Assembly: GCA_029817715.1 (NCBI GenBank) | Contig: JARUPY010000397.1 | Location: 3,224,001 to 3,288,000, forward strand | Direction: 5' to 3' | DNA length: 64,000 nucleotides | Origin: Melastoma dodecandrum | Lineage: Eukaryota; Streptophyta; Magnoliopsida; Myrtales; Melastomataceae | Shown: positions 10,848 to 21,894 of the stretch, one piece after another | Layout of the letters: every line of letters begins with the position of its first letter | Numbering within the stretch: the first letter of the stretch is position 1 | Notes under the pieces: model-generated | Told to the model about the DNA's origin: nothing | Database searches by the model: none | The model's input: only the letters and a program-made list of their open reading frames with translations | Program-made: the position numbers and the translations under genes

Positions 10848-13800
10848 ATGATCGTTGGTGGACGGCCGAAGCTTTCGTCCTTCTTTTGTTTCGCGGCTAT
10901 GATTATCTGCTGCGGTACAGCGGGATCCTCCAGACGGCTAGCGTCTAGCGATGACGCGACCGCCCTGCTGTCCTTCAAGAGATCCTCTATTCAGTCGGAC
11001 CCCAACGGTGCCCTGTCGAGCTGGGTCTCAGGGAACGGCAGCCCTTGCGGATGGTGGGGCGTCACCTGCTCCTCCTCATCGGCTGTTACGGGGATTGACC
11101 TTAGCGGTGCTGGCCTGACTGGCTCGCTCCACCTGCCCGATCTCATCGCGTTGACTGGCCTTCGTTCGGTGTATCTCCAGGGGAACAAATTCACAGCCGG
11201 TAACCTCAGTGTGGGGACGGCTGTGCCCTGCCTCCTCCAGAGCATCGACCTGTCATCGAACAATTTCTCCGACCCTCTGCCTGGGAGCACATTCTTAGGC
11301 TCTTGCGGTCAACTCATGTACGCCAACCTGTCGGGCAACTCGATCCCTGGGGGCAGTTTCCAGTTCGGTCCCTCACTCCTTCAGCTGGACCTCTCGTCGA
11401 ATCTGATATCAGATGTCGCCCTCCTGATTACTTCCCTCGCCAACTGCCAGAATCTAAACCTGCTGGATTTCTCAAATAACAGGCTTATCGGAAAGTTGGA
11501 AGCCACGCCCTCCAACTGCAAGAACCTAACGTATATCGATGTATCAGGGAACAACATCTCCAGCAGCTTACCTTCAAGATTCGTGGCCGACTCCCTCTCT
11601 CTGGTGTACTTGGATCTGTCACGGAATAACTTCTCTGGGGATTTTTCCTCCCTTGATTTTGGCAGCTGTGGAAACCTCGCCGTACTGAACATGTCCCAGA
11701 ACGGCTTCTTCGGGACTGACTTCCCAACCAGCCTGAAGAACTGTCAGTTCCTGAAGACTCTTGATTTGTCTCGCAACGAGCTTCAGTCCACGATACCTGG
11801 TACATTGTTAGGTGGCCTGAAGAATCTGTCGAAGCTGCTTCTCTCCCGCAACCATTTAATGGGGCAGATTCCGACCGAGTTGGCCCAGTCTTGCAGGACG
11901 CTCCAGGAACTCGATCTCTCTTCGAACAATCTCTCAGGTGAGTTGCCTGCACCTTTCGCCTCATGCTCCTCCTTGTATAGCCTCAATCTTGGTAACAACC
12001 ATCTCTATGGGGATTTTCCCGGCTCCGTGATCTGGAATCTTACCAGCCTGAATCACCTCTACCTACCTTTTAACAACTTCACCGGCACGATGCCGCAATC
12101 CATGAGTAAGTTCACTCAGCTTCAGACCCTTGATCTCAGCTCGAATGCGATTACTGGGAGTGTCCCCTCGGATATTTGTTCATCCTCATCGTCACATCCT
12201 CTGGAGAAACTGCTGTTGCCGAACAATTACCTCTCCGGAACGGTGCCTTCCGCTCTCGGACTATGCAAGAACCTCAAGGCCATTGACCTCAGCTTCAATA
12301 ACCTGAACGGCGAGATCCCAAAGGAGATTTGGTTCTTGCCGAACATTGCAGACTTGGCCATGTGGGCGAATAATCTCACTGGCAAGATCCCGGAAGGTAT
12401 ATGCGTGAATGGTGGGATGCTGGAGACCTTGATCCTCAACAACAATCTTATCTCCGGGAGTCTTCCTGAGTCGATCACGAACTGCACCAACATGATCTGG
12501 GTCTCTCTCTCGAGTAACAGTCTCACTGGGATCATCCCCAGAGGAATGGGGAATCTTCGAAGCTTAGCAATACTCCAGCTCGGTAATAACTCTCTCACGG
12601 GGGAGATTCCAGCTGATCTGGGCAACTGCGAGAGCCTCATATGGCTCGACCTGAATAGCAACCAACTTACCGGTCCAGTCCCTCCAGCCTTGGCCAACCA
12701 GGCAGGACAAGTCATTCAAGGGGGCGTTTCAGGGAAGCAGTTTGCATTCGTTCGGAACGAGGGTGGTACGGCCTGCAGAGGCGCAGGAGGGTTGGTGGAG
12801 TTCCAAGGGATCCGGCCAGCAAGACTCGAGAATTTTCCGATGGTCCATTCCTGCCCAACCACAAGGATCTACACTGGGTCAACAGTATACACTTTTGCCC
12901 ACAACGGAAGCCTGATCTATCTCGATTTGTCGTACAACGACTTGTTGGGCATGATCCCTGATAACTATGGCTCCATGGGCTACCTGCAAGTGCTGAACTT
13001 GGGACACAACAGTCTGACAGGACAGATCCCGGTCAGTTTCGGTGGTCTTAAGTCGCTGGGAGTTCTCGATGTTTCCCACAACCATCTCGATGGTCCGATC
13101 CCTGGTGCTCTCGGATCGCTCAACTTCTTGAATGATCTTGATGTCTCGAATAACAACCTCAGTGGCCCAATCCCTACTGGAGGTCAACTGACCACGTTTC
13201 CGGCAGCCAGGTTCGAAAATAATTCGGGGCTTTGCGGTTTGCCTCTACCACCTTGTGGCTCGGGAGGACCTAGGACTGCGAATTCCAGGAACAGAGACAA
13301 GAAGCAGTCGTTCGAAGCCGTGATGGTCATCGGCGTTGCTTTCTTCCTCACATGCATCGTCGGCCTAATGTTCTCTCTTTATCGGGTGAAGAAGAGCCAG
13401 AAAGTGGAACTGCAGAGGGAGAAGTACGTGGAGAGCCTCCCGACCTCTGGCAGCGGCAGCTGGAAGCTTTCCAGCATCCACGAGCCCCTCAGCATAAATG
13501 TGGCAACCTTCGAGAAGCCTTTGAGGAAGCTAACTTTCGCACATTTACTAGAGGCCACCAACGGTTTTAGTGCCAAGAGCTTGATCGGTTCTGGAGGCTT
13601 CGGAGAGGTCTACAAGGCGAAGCTGAAGGACGGGGATATTGTCGCCATCAAGAAGCTTATACATGTCACCAGTCAGGGGGATCGGGAGTTCATGGCGGAA
13701 ATGGAGACGATTGGGAAGATCAAACACCGGAACCTGGTCCCTTTGATGGGCTATTGCAAGGTCGGAGAGGAAAGACTGCTCGTTTACGAGTTCATGAAAT

Positions 13801-14510
13801 GGGGAAGCCTCGAATCTGTTCTTCACGACAAGGCGAAAGGAGGACTCGTGAGGCTTGACTGGACAACAAGGAAGAAGATCGCGATCGGGGCCGCGAGAGG
13901 GCTGGCATTCCTTCATCACAGCTGCATACCGCACATCATCCATCGAGACATGAAATCGAGCAACGTCCTATTGGACGAGAACCTGGAGGCGAGGGTCTCA
14001 GATTTTGGAATGGCCAGGCTGGTGAACGCACTCGACACCCACCTAAGCGTGAGCACCCTCGCTGGGACCCCTGGGTACGTCCCTCCCGAGTATTACCAGA
14101 GCTTCCGGTGCACGACCAAGGGCGACGTGTACAGTTACGGTGTCGTGCTGCTTGAGCTCCTGTCGGGGAAGAGACCCATCGACACGGCAGAATTTGGGGA
14201 CGACAACAACCTTGTCGGGTGGGCTAAGCAACTACAGAAGGAAAAGAAGCTAAATAGCATCCTCGACCCCGAACTGATAATGACCAAATCCGGCGAGGCA
14301 GAGCTATATCACTATCTAACGGTCGCCTTCCAGTGCCTGGACGACCGGCCTCTCCGGCGGCCGACCATGATTCAGGTGATGGCTATGTTCAAGGAGCTGC
14401 AGGTCAATTCGGAAAGCGACATGCTCGATGGACTATCCCTTAAGGATGGGACCATTGACGAATCCCGCGAGAAGGACCCTTGGCTGAACGGATTACCGGC
14501 CGCGGGCTAG
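10848..14510 (+). CDS. BRL3: BRI1-like brassinosteroid receptor kinase (BRL1/BRL3 type)
   Basis: Intronless 1220-residue plasma-membrane receptor kinase. In order: signal peptide (about 1-25); N-terminal cap with the CGWWGVTC Cys pair; roughly 24 extracellular leucine-rich repeats; an island domain at about residues 615-690 with [19 protein letters not shown] and [17 protein letters not shown], the BRI1/BRL brassinosteroid pocket; a transmembrane helix at about 823-846; and a Ser/Thr kinase at about 905-1180. The kinase has the glycine loop [11 protein letters not shown], Lys in [20 protein letters not shown] and the YVPPEYYQS segment. BRL proteins bind brassinolide, act mainly in vascular tissue and signal through BAK1-type co-receptors. 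The island sequence favours BRL1/BRL3 over BRI1 or BRL2; choosing BRL3 over BRL1 is not possible here. All key residues are present. Confidence 0.93.
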   Translation: MIVGGRPKLSSFFCFAAMIICCGTAGSSRRLASSDDATALLSFKRSSIQSDPNGALSSWVSGNGSPCGWWGVTCSSSSAVTGIDLSGAGLTGSLHLPDLIALTGLRSVYLQGNKFTAGNLSVGTAVPCLLQSIDLSSNNFSDPLPGSTFLGSCGQLMYANLSGNSIPGGSFQFGPSLLQLDLSSNLISDVALLITSLANCQNLNLLDFSNNRLIGKLEATPSNCKNLTYIDVSGNNISSSLPSRFVADSLSLVYLDLSRNNFSGDFSSLDFGSCGNLAVLNMSQNGFFGTDFPTSLKNCQFLKTLDLSRNELQSTIPGTLLGGLKNLSKLLLSRNHLMGQIPTELAQSCRTLQELDLSSNNLSGELPAPFASCSSLYSLNLGNNHLYGDFPGSVIWNLTSLNHLYLPFNNFTGTMPQSMSKFTQLQTLDLSSNAITGSVPSDICSSSSSHPLEKLLLPNNYLSGTVPSALGLCKNLKAIDLSFNNLNGEIPKEIWFLPNIADLAMWANNLTGKIPEGICVNGGMLETLILNNNLISGSLPESITNCTNMIWVSLSSNSLTGIIPRGMGNLRSLAILQLGNNSLTGEIPADLGNCESLIWLDLNSNQLTGPVPPALANQAGQVIQGGVSGKQFAFVRNEGGTACRGAGGLVEFQGIRPARLENFPMVHSCPTTRIYTGSTVYTFAHNGSLIYLDLSYNDLLGMIPDNYGSMGYLQVLNLGHNSLTGQIPVSFGGLKSLGVLDVSHNHLDGPIPGALGSLNFLNDLDVSNNNLSGPIPTGGQLTTFPAARFENNSGLCGLPLPPCGSGGPRTANSRNRDKKQSFEAVMVIGVAFFLTCIVGLMFSLYRVKKSQKVELQREKYVESLPTSGSGSWKLSSIHEPLSINVATFEKPLRKLTFAHLLEATNGFSAKSLIGSGGFGEVYKAKLKDGDIVAIKKLIHVTSQGDREFMAEMETIGKIKHRNLVPLMGYCKVGEERLLVYEFMKWGSLESVLHDKAKGGLVRLDWTTRKKIAIGAARGLAFLHHSCIPHIIHRDMKSSNVLLDENLEARVSDFGMARLVNALDTHLSVSTLAGTPGYVPPEYYQSFRCTTKGDVYSYGVVLLELLSGKRPIDTAEFGDDNNLVGWAKQLQKEKKLNSILDPELIMTKSGEAELYHYLTVAFQCLDDRPLRRPTMIQVMAMFKELQVNSESDMLDGLSLKDGTIDESREKDPWLNGLPAAG

Positions 14511-15477
14511 CTAATCCCGGCCCTGGTCTCCGGTCGGGTTTTGTACATAAACCGGAAAACGGAACACTACCAAGTTTTGTCCCCTCCAAATTCCAATCCC
14601 ACTGTCAGAAATTCTTTTTGCTGGTTAATCCAGAAGAAAAAACACGTTTCTGCATCAAAGTGTTGTTGTAGCAATTCTTGTTCCATGATTCCAAATACGT
14701 ATCGAGACATGAATGGAGGAAACCGAATGACGTGGACGGTCGTGTACACGTGGCAAGTCCACATGGGCCCACGTTTTCCGATTTCTTTCTTTCCTAATCC
14801 TAACTACTAATTTTCAGTTTTAATTATTCGTTATTACCCAACACCGATTAGTTTTATGTTGATTTTTCTTGTAATAAAGAAAAAGAAACCAGATCGACGC
14901 TGACATCATCATTGGTCCCATCCCAACCCAACTCCCCCTCCATTCTCAGGGTTACAGCGACAAATCTGCCAATCCCACCACAGCTTCAGGGTTTGCTCCG
15001 CGTCCTTCCGTTCATCCGATCAAATCCCACATGTTCTATCGATCCTAACACTTGTTTATGGGCGTAAAGGTGAGTCCTTTCTCGGTTTTTCGGTGTTGGG
15101 TATGATAAAAATCGATCCTCTGTTGCCGTGTCCCATCTTTGTATCACTTTTTGGTTTGATTAATTGGGTTGGATTTGATTGTTTTGGGTTATGATTGGAA
15201 GAGGGTTCCCCGGGAAAAGAAGTTGATTATCAATGGTGCCGAGAATTTAAATGGGATTCTTCGTCCCAATTTTCAGATCACTGGGTGTCCAGATTGGATC
15301 TTTTTCTTTTGTCTGCTCGGTCAGTTCGCTTTGATCGAATTGCTGAGGAGCAGCTGGGGTTGTTTTGTTTTGTCGTTGAATAGCTCTTCCCAGATTGTCT
15401 TTTTTTTTTTATTTTATTGAATTTGAGGCCTTTAGCTGGGATGGAAGTTATTTTACTTGATTTTAATCTGGACACAG
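14511..15477 (+). other. BRL 3' region and WIP leader with intron
   Basis: No protein gene. 14511-14880 is the BRL 3' untranslated region, with aataaag at 14872-14878. From about 14935 a pyrimidine-rich leader for the WIP gene begins. A canonical intron (gtgagtcc donor at 15070, gacacag acceptor ending at 15477) interrupts the leader, 40 bases before the start codon. Confidence 0.55.
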
Positions 15478-15534
15478 AATCTGTGTTGGTTTTGGCCAAG
15501 AGATAAGCCTGTTTGGGATGGATTCGCCCGATAA
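15058..15534 (+). promoter_or_regulatory. Upstream ORF overlapping the WIP start codon
   Basis: After removal of the leader intron (15070-15477) an ATG at 15058 opens a 22-codon frame that stops at 15532-15534, so it overlaps the main ATG at 15518 in another frame. A second, shorter upstream ATG at 15031 reads only five codons before a stop. An overlapping uORF would be expected to depress translation from the main start. This is inferred from sequence only. Confidence 0.4.
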
Positions 15535-17330
15535 ATGTTCTGAGGTTGGATCCGTGAAGGTGAATAATGCTGATTTTGAGAGAGTACCCAGCGGTGATGC
15601 AAGTGATGTGAGGGATAATGGTTCCTGTAGTAGTAGTGATGTAGATGAGTCGGTTACTGGTGAAAATACTGATGTTTCGGCATCTCCTCATGATGCAATT
15701 GACGATGGGGACGAGATTGGGCATCTTGGTGGGTCGCCGCCTGGGACTGCTCAATCTGCTGGTGGATTGACTCCTCCGACAACCAAAGGGTATGGATTGA
15801 AGAAATGGCGAAGAATCCGGCGAGATGTAGTTAAGGATGGAAACTTGAGCCTAGATGCTAGCAAGATTTTGAAGAGGGGCTATTCTGGTTCTGGGAATAT
15901 GGCAAAGCCTGTGCGGGCACCCGTAGAAATCGGGAAAGATAGTGAAGGATCAATTGGATCCACAAGTGTCACTATGAACCATAGTGTTGCGGAAGGCTTT
16001 GTGGGTCCATCTGTTTTGGATCTTAATTTTGCAGCTGGGCCTGCTTTTGCTGCTATTGTGGATTCTGATCATAGTGAGGATCGGAGTAGCAAGTCATCGA
16101 CTGCCGCAAGTGCTCCGAAAGCTAGGCATGATTCGATTGGTGCTCTGGGACATGCCCGTGAAAGGAACAGGGCCAAGAACTTGACCGGGAAGGGATTGGT
16201 TCAACAAGGAAAGACTCGTGTTGAAAGCACCAAGAAGCCGAGAGGAGAAAGGGTCAAACTACAGAAGGAAAACTCTCAATCCAGCATGGAATCGGACTTG
16301 AGAAGCTCCAACTCTATTTTCACACAGGGCGCTTTTTCAGCAGCCTCTAATGGGATGAAGAGTGGAAAATCTCCGAGTTATTACTCGGGGAATAGTGACG
16401 GAGCTCACCAGAGTGGACAATACAGCGATGATGCTCATGCTAGTTACCTCAAAGAGAATTCCCTGAATGGTGAAAATATTTCTCAAGATGGCTCTGCTGC
16501 TTGGGAGGCCGAGGAGGATAAAGATAAAAACCATCAATCTTCTGCAGATCAAGATCCTCTGGTTAGGTCTATGCAGGCCTTGTTGTCTGTCCAAGAAGCA
16601 CTTGAGAAAGGTCGGTCCTCTACTTGAACTTCGGGCTTACAAATTCTTTATATGTTAGCATTCATCTTTGGTTGTTGTCGTGCGCGAGCTAATACTGTTT
16701 CCTTTATCAACAGAGGTCGAGAAGTTCACTGAGATTGCCAAGGATCCTGTTGACACTATCGCTCAAGGGCAGGTGTCTGATTTAATGGAAAACGTTAAGT
16801 CTTTGGAGGTCATTCTAGAGGAAACAAGGATGAATCTACTAGTTAGAGAGTCCAGAATTTCCGAACTGGAAGCTGCCTTGAGTGATCCCAGGTCACTTAA
16901 GGAAGAATCAACGACGAACTGTGAGTCGCTGACAAGTAAGCCCATGGACGAGCTGGAAATTGCCTTCAAACAAAAGATTGAAGCCGAGATTGAGTATCTA
17001 GCCATTGTTAGGACTATACAGGCATTGAGGGTTGACCTGCAGAGCCAACTGATGCTCTTGGCCGAGCAGGAAGCAGCTGTAGAGCAGACGGCCACTCATG
17101 GCAAACTCTGCGAAGTGGAAACCAGGGCTGCCCAATTAGAGAAACGAGCTGAGGAGCTCAAGGAAGCATGCGAAGGCATCACCGAGGCCGAAGATGATGT
17201 TTTGGAGTTGCGGAGAGGAGCTTGTAAGGCCACTTCATGGTTTTTCGTACAACTGTTGTTGCTGGTCCTGGTTGTCTGGTTCCTCATGTTGCGGTTATCA
17301 CCCCAGGAGGCTGAATTCATCCCAACTTGA
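15518..17330 (+). CDS. WPP-domain-interacting protein, plant KASH protein (WIP family)
   Basis: Two exons, 15518-16610 and 16714-17330 (phase-1 GT-AG intron), give 569 residues. The N-terminal ~350 residues are Ser/Asp-rich and disordered, with the family motif GYGLKKWRRIRRD near residue 90. Exon 2 encodes a long coiled coil (VSDLMENVKSLEVILEETRM onward). The C-terminus is a transmembrane helix (SWFFVQLLLLVLVVWFLML) followed by a nine-residue tail, SPQEAEFIPT, ending in the Pro-Thr dipeptide typical of WIP KASH tails that dock into SUN proteins. WIPs sit in the outer nuclear membrane, recruit RanGAP through WPP-domain proteins and shape the nucleus. Whether it is orthologous to WIP1, WIP2 or WIP3 is not settled; its position next to BRL suggests WIP3. 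Confidence 0.88.
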
Positions 17331-17541
17331 ACCAGTATTAGTCATTGCTTTGGCCGGGACTAAATTTTGTTGTTAGCTTGATGATAGATTTTCTTTGGGT
17401 CGAGTGATGTTGTATTAATGGTTTGATGTAAGCCAGTTTTACACTGGGGTTATTATGCTTTCTCTAGATGGATTCTAGAGACTAACTCGAGGACCTGATT
17501 CATTGGGTCATCTTCCTGAGCTTTTTCCTTGGACGACTACT

Positions 17542-18818
17542 TTATGCTGGTGGCTTGTTCAGGTCGAAGTCTGCCAATCTGCATCCACGTCTACTGATGC
17601 TGTCAGCATTGAGTCCGGAAGATTGATGGGCCACTTTGTCGACGAGTGCCGGCGACTTGTTCGGGTCAAAATCTGCCAACCTACATCCGTGTTCACTGGT
17701 GCTGCCAGTGTTGAGTCCGGAAGATTGACGGGCCACTTTGTCGATGAGTGTCGGCGGCTTGAGTCCGGAAGAATGATGGGCCACTTTATCAACGGGAGTC
17801 ACGTTCGAGACCTTAGTTGGATGCGGTGGCACTAGCAACGTTGACTTGGGTCCATGGACAGCACTCTTCTTGGACTTGTGGCAGCTCATTGGCTGACTGT
17901 CTGATTGCCGGTGGCTCGAAAATGACTTATGGCCGGCATCTGCATCTTCAGTGACGATCTTCGTGCTATGATTGCGATCTCTTTCATATATTTTGGTGTT
18001 TTTCCTCTTGATCTCCGCGGTCTTCGACTTCTTGTCGGCTGGACTACCACAGGCATTCTTGCACCACCCTGATTCTTCTTGGGTCAATTCAGCATTGACC
18101 GTGAACCCTCTACGCTTTCCATTCCCATACGCAGCTTTGGCGTCCGAAACGTTGCTGTTGGAACATCTGGGAACCTTCTCATCATCCTTCTTGGTAGTGC
18201 TTGAACCTGCACAGTCAGCCCCCGAACTCGGGTGATAATTTACAGAGGCATCTCTTCCACTCCCTTGATCAAAGTAGTCGGCTGAGGATGGACAACCGAC
18301 TCCAATTTCTCGGCCATATGGGGCTGGACCTCCCTCCTCCTACTTTCGATATGCGACTTCTTGTGGGAGTAGGGTGACTCCCGCGACGAATAATTCACAG
18401 AATTCGGCCTGTCCGAAGTAGATGAGAACAATTCCCCACCTCTTGCGCTCGGTAAGCACTTTGAGACTGGCTGATCGTGTTTCCAGATCCGTCCATCCAC
18501 CTTCATCCTTGTTCAAGAATTCTGGCTGTCTGATGAAGTAGATGAAAACAAGTCTCCACCCCTCGAATTCGGTAAGGCCATCACGACTGGCAGATCCCGT
18601 TTCTTGATCGAATCATTTAATATTGTCTTCCTACATTTCGATCTCTTCCCCCGCATGTCCGCTACTGCGGTGCTTGACCCTGATACCTTCCCGGACGTCA
18701 TACGGTGGGGCAACCGATCCTTGGCGGCCTCCATCTTTGAATCGCCTCTTCCTTGATGGCACTTGTCACGGTCCATCATTGAAGTGACGATCTTCCTTTC
18801 CACCATATCTTTCGCCAT
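17542..18818 (-). pseudogene. Decayed gene with 34-residue DLN repeats
   Basis: Minus-strand coding remnants. A frame starts at 18818, hits an in-frame stop at 18513-18515 and continues in the same frame to 18240. A second frame (18087-17542, open upstream to about 18235) is offset from it. The cassette RGG(D/E)LFSSTS occurs twice (about 18425 and 18550). The C-terminal part carries 34-residue tandem repeats containing DKVAHQSSGLN and CRLADFDLNKPPA; DLN is the core of the EAR repressor motif that recruits TOPLESS. No DNA-binding domain is visible. Either a pseudogene, or a gene with introns I could not place. Function unknown. Confidence 0.4.
17566..17800 (-). repeat. 102 bp tandem repeat coding a DLN-type 34-aa unit
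   Basis: The landmark tccggaagatt(g) falls at 17614, 17716 and 17764. That gives one full 102 bp period and a shortened 48 bp third unit. The period is a multiple of three in the minus-strand frame, so the repeat keeps reading frame. Confidence 0.75.
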
Positions 18819-19150
18819 CCAATAAAAAACGGATCCAACTTTACAAGAACACAGGTAGGTCTAAGTAGAAGAAACCTCAAAAACCAAAATCGAGACGATT
18901 CTGCCTATTCGGAAGCAAAAGGATCGAAGGAAGCTTAGGCCGTGAGCAACAACTTTCGAAAATTCAGAACTTTGGAGGGATACAAAAGGCTGCATCGTCA
19001 ATATATATAAGGGTCCAAAAGAGTTAATGACGGTATACATGATAAATAACGGACATTAACTATATTTCTGGACCGCTAACACTAATATTAATGGAAAATC
19101 TAAGAAGGAACCCAGAATTGCATTTGAGGAAGATGTCATATCTCCGAGTT
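18819..19150. other. Intergenic, no feature seen
   Basis: AT-rich DNA between two decayed minus-strand loci. It is the likely former promoter of the DLN-repeat locus. Nothing further is recognised. Confidence 0.4.
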
Positions 19151-20296
19151 CTAGAGGATCTTGATCAAGTTCAGTTCCATCCCTGTTATCGGATTCCTTC
19201 GGCTCAGCGTCACATCCATGTTCAGATTTAACCCCATCATCCTGGGTCCGGGACTGGACATGGCTTCACTGCCCAAGTTGCTCCTAGAAGAATTAGGGGG
19301 CGACAACGACAGGGACAGGTCCAACTGAGGCAGGTTCGGCATTGGTAAGGCGGGTTGATTGGTGGCGGGGAAGTGGGCTCTCTGCTTTGCTGTTTTGCAG
19401 CTCGACCTGTGACCACCCAGCGACTGGAACTTGGAGAAGGACTTGCCGCACCAGCACGGGTAATTACTGGGCAGTGTAGGATCCGGGATATCTCCAATGT
19501 CGGTCTCCCTGGCTTTCCTTTTGAATGCCCTGAGGTCTGTGTAGGAGTTCTTGCTCCCCACTTCCTCTGCCTTGATTCTAGGAACATTCAGGGGCGGGTT
19601 CTACTTTCGGGGCATGTCGACTTTGATCTTGACTCCGGCGTCCTTATTCCTCCTGGCAACAGGAACCTCATCATCGGAAACATTCAGACTGAGTTGTAGA
19701 TATCTTGGATGATTCTTTTTGAAGAAACTAAGGTCAGTTTTGCGCCCACACTTCCCGGTGGACAACCGTCGGTCGGCAGATGAGCTCCCCTCCAAGGCCT
19801 TTCAGGATGTACCCTCAGGTGGCCGTAGAGCGACTTCTACGATGGGAAAGTCTTCCTGCAAAGCTGGCAACAAAAAATCTCCTCGCCATCCGACAAAGTA
19901 GATGAGACCACATCCAAATCCCTGCTCGGAGAGATTTCCCCTCTCATTTCCTTTTGACTGTACCCTCATGTGACTGTCCATGGCCTTGCAAGGAAACAAC
20001 TCAGCAGTCACGGTCTTCGGCACCCCTCCTCTTGGGCTGCCTCGCTCTGAAGGTTTCCCAGAAAACTCCTCACTAGTCATGGCCTTTGACTCTCCTCCTC
20101 CAGAGCTGCCCCGTTCCGGAGGCCTGCCAGACAACCCCTCAGATGTCACAGTCTCTGGGCCCCCTCCTCCTGTGCTGTCTTCCTCCTCCGACATGGCCTT
20201 CGGAACCCTGAGCTTTATGCCAAAAGGCCATGAGTTCATGCTTCCGGCATCATCCACAACCACCAACCCCTCCTCCTCCTCTTCCAACTTCACCAT
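19151..20296 (-). pseudogene. Degenerate C2H2 zinc-finger repressor gene
   Basis: Minus strand, mostly one frame with two in-frame stops (about 19800 and 19600) and a shifted stretch between. A classical plant finger is legible at about 19800-19880 as CQLCRKTFPS-stop-KSLYGHLRVHPERPWRG: Cys-x2-Cys and His-x3-His are intact but a TAG sits inside. An earlier finger is reduced to FPCKAMDSHMRV. The third reads CWCGKSFSKFQSLGGHRSSC, with the plant QALGGH core changed to QSLGGH and the last His lost. The tail holds an EAR-like LDLSLSLSPP. The layout fits the ZAT-type multi-finger repressors whose FGHMR..HPER.WRG signature is recognisable here. Too many lesions for a working protein as read. Confidence 0.5.
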
Positions 20297-21033
20297 CGGG
20301 GCGGGATTCTTGGCTCCTAAGTATCGAAACCAACCAAAGTTTGGGAAGCTCTTGAGCGATCAGTGGCACTTTAAAGCCCAAGAAGTGATCTAGTCTGTCC
20401 TTTTACAACCCTCCAAGGAAACAAAGTAAGAAAAATTTGCCGTGTGACTAACTAAATCCTGATATAATTTTTCACATTACTAATAAAAAAATAATTACTT
20501 TTTCCTTCTAATAGATTAAATCGAAATAGAAAATTTACTTGAAAATCTATCTCTATATGAGATTCTTTAAAGAGAATATCATATTCTTAGAAAGTGATTA
20601 TGAGAAGTCATTAGAATATGAGATTTCATTGTGTTAAAAGAGATTATTCAAATTAGGAGGAGTATATCAACCAATCCTGATTGATACGAACTTTTATATT
20701 TTAAACTTAGCATAACCATAGTCTTATACAGGTTAAAGATCATATCTGATATGATTTGAAGTACTAAAATTTCTTGAAATATCGATTTTAACTTTTTAAT
20801 CTTGGTGTTTCGGTGATTTATAGGCATTAGTCAAGAGTGAAAATTCTATACCACAAAAATAATTTGCTGACCCTTTTTAAATAACATACCTCCCATTTGC
20901 ATGATCCAAATGATCAGAACTGAAACTTGGCACATGCAATCACAACAAGACTATACAAAATACAGAAACTACTTAACTTACAACATATACTAAAGTCATC
21001 GAATTACTAAAAAGATTTGCGGCATATTGTAGC
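20297..21033. other. Intergenic AT-rich DNA
   Basis: No gene seen. 20400-20900 is strongly AT-rich with no recognisable repeat ends. The last ~170 bases before 21034 are the PSAG 3' untranslated region (minus strand). Confidence 0.4.
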
Positions 21034-21513
21034 TCAACCAAAGAAGTTGGGACTATATCCATTGCTGGCTGTCGCGAGGATGTAGTAAGCGACGATGTGG
21101 CCGATCGACCCCCACGCGAGGACATCCACGATGTTGAACCCGACCGGGTCGTTGGACTTGAGGAGGCTGACGTACTCCTTCGCCCTAATGTCCCCTGCCT
21201 CGAAGTGGGTCTTCCCATTCTGCTCCGGCAAACCCTGCTTCGCCACATTCTCCCTCTGGAAGTTGAAGAATACGAACCTCCCGAGGAATAGCGAGAGCCC
21301 CGTGCTCAGGCTTATCACCAGGGAAGGGTTCAGCTCCGCCCTAATGGTGGCGTGGAGGCCTCTGCGACGGGGGTACTGTCGACGCAGGGCAGCTGCTGAG
21401 GAAGGGAGGGCCTTGAGGCCTTGGAAGGAGATGGAGGAGGGAGTTGCAGAGGGGACGACACGGCTCTGGGCGAAGCACAGCAGGGCCGAGGAGGAGGCAG
21501 CAGCGGCGGCCAT
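21034..21513 (-). CDS. PSAG: Photosystem I reaction center subunit V (PsaG), chloroplast precursor
   Basis: Single-exon nuclear gene, 159 residues. An Ala/Ser/Arg-rich chloroplast transit peptide of about 60 residues ([16 protein letters not shown] onward) precedes the mature PsaG, which starts near [20 protein letters not shown]. The mature protein has two transmembrane helices joined by a stromal loop ([20 protein letters not shown]) and ends in [13 protein letters not shown]. PsaG anchors peripheral antenna to the PSI core and stabilises the complex. I chose the Met at 21513 because the frame upstream (27 codons to 21594) lacks transit-peptide character and this Met begins a canonical one. 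Length and sequence are normal for the family. Confidence 0.95.
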   Translation of the reverse strand: MAAAAASSSALLCFAQSRVVPSATPSSISFQGLKALPSSAAALRRQYPRRRGLHATIRAELNPSLVISLSTGLSLFLGRFVFFNFQRENVAKQGLPEQNGKTHFEAGDIRAKEYVSLLKSNDPVGFNIVDVLAWGSIGHIVAYYILATASNGYSPNFFG

Positions 21514-21894
21514 GGTCGTAGTCGAGGATTGTGTGTGAGCAGAAGGATTCGAGCGGAGTGGATAAGATAAGGTGGGACTGATGATAGAAAACAAGGGATG
21601 ATGTAGGGGGGGGGAGGGGAAGAACTTCGTGAGGAGGGAAACGAGAGGGAGACGATCTCTCTGGGGTGAGCTGGCGATTTCTGATTTGTCAATTTTTGGA
21701 TATCCTTTCTATGCTCCACTGCAATGGCAAGAGGGAGATTATTACACAGTTTGATTTGGAGATCACGCTGTGGCAGCCAACCAATAAATAAATACATCAC
21801 GGCTACCGACGGTTCCTTTTGAGGCAAACCATCCACGCCATTCTATATATCAGGGACATGTTATTCCTTCGGCTACGGTGTTCTTTCGCCGTCA
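21514..21894 (-). promoter_or_regulatory. PSAG promoter and leader
   Basis: Upstream of the PSAG start on the minus strand. Overlapping GATAAG words (ggataagataagg at about 21560-21572, plus strand) match the I-box of light-regulated genes, and an A/T stretch at about 21783-21795 could serve as TATA. Motif matches only. Confidence 0.3.

Noticed and set aside
10991..14231. Several minus-strand open frames of 60-160 codons opposite the BRL gene
   Set aside because: They are shadows of the GC-rich LRR coding sequence, with repetitive composition and no motifs of their own.
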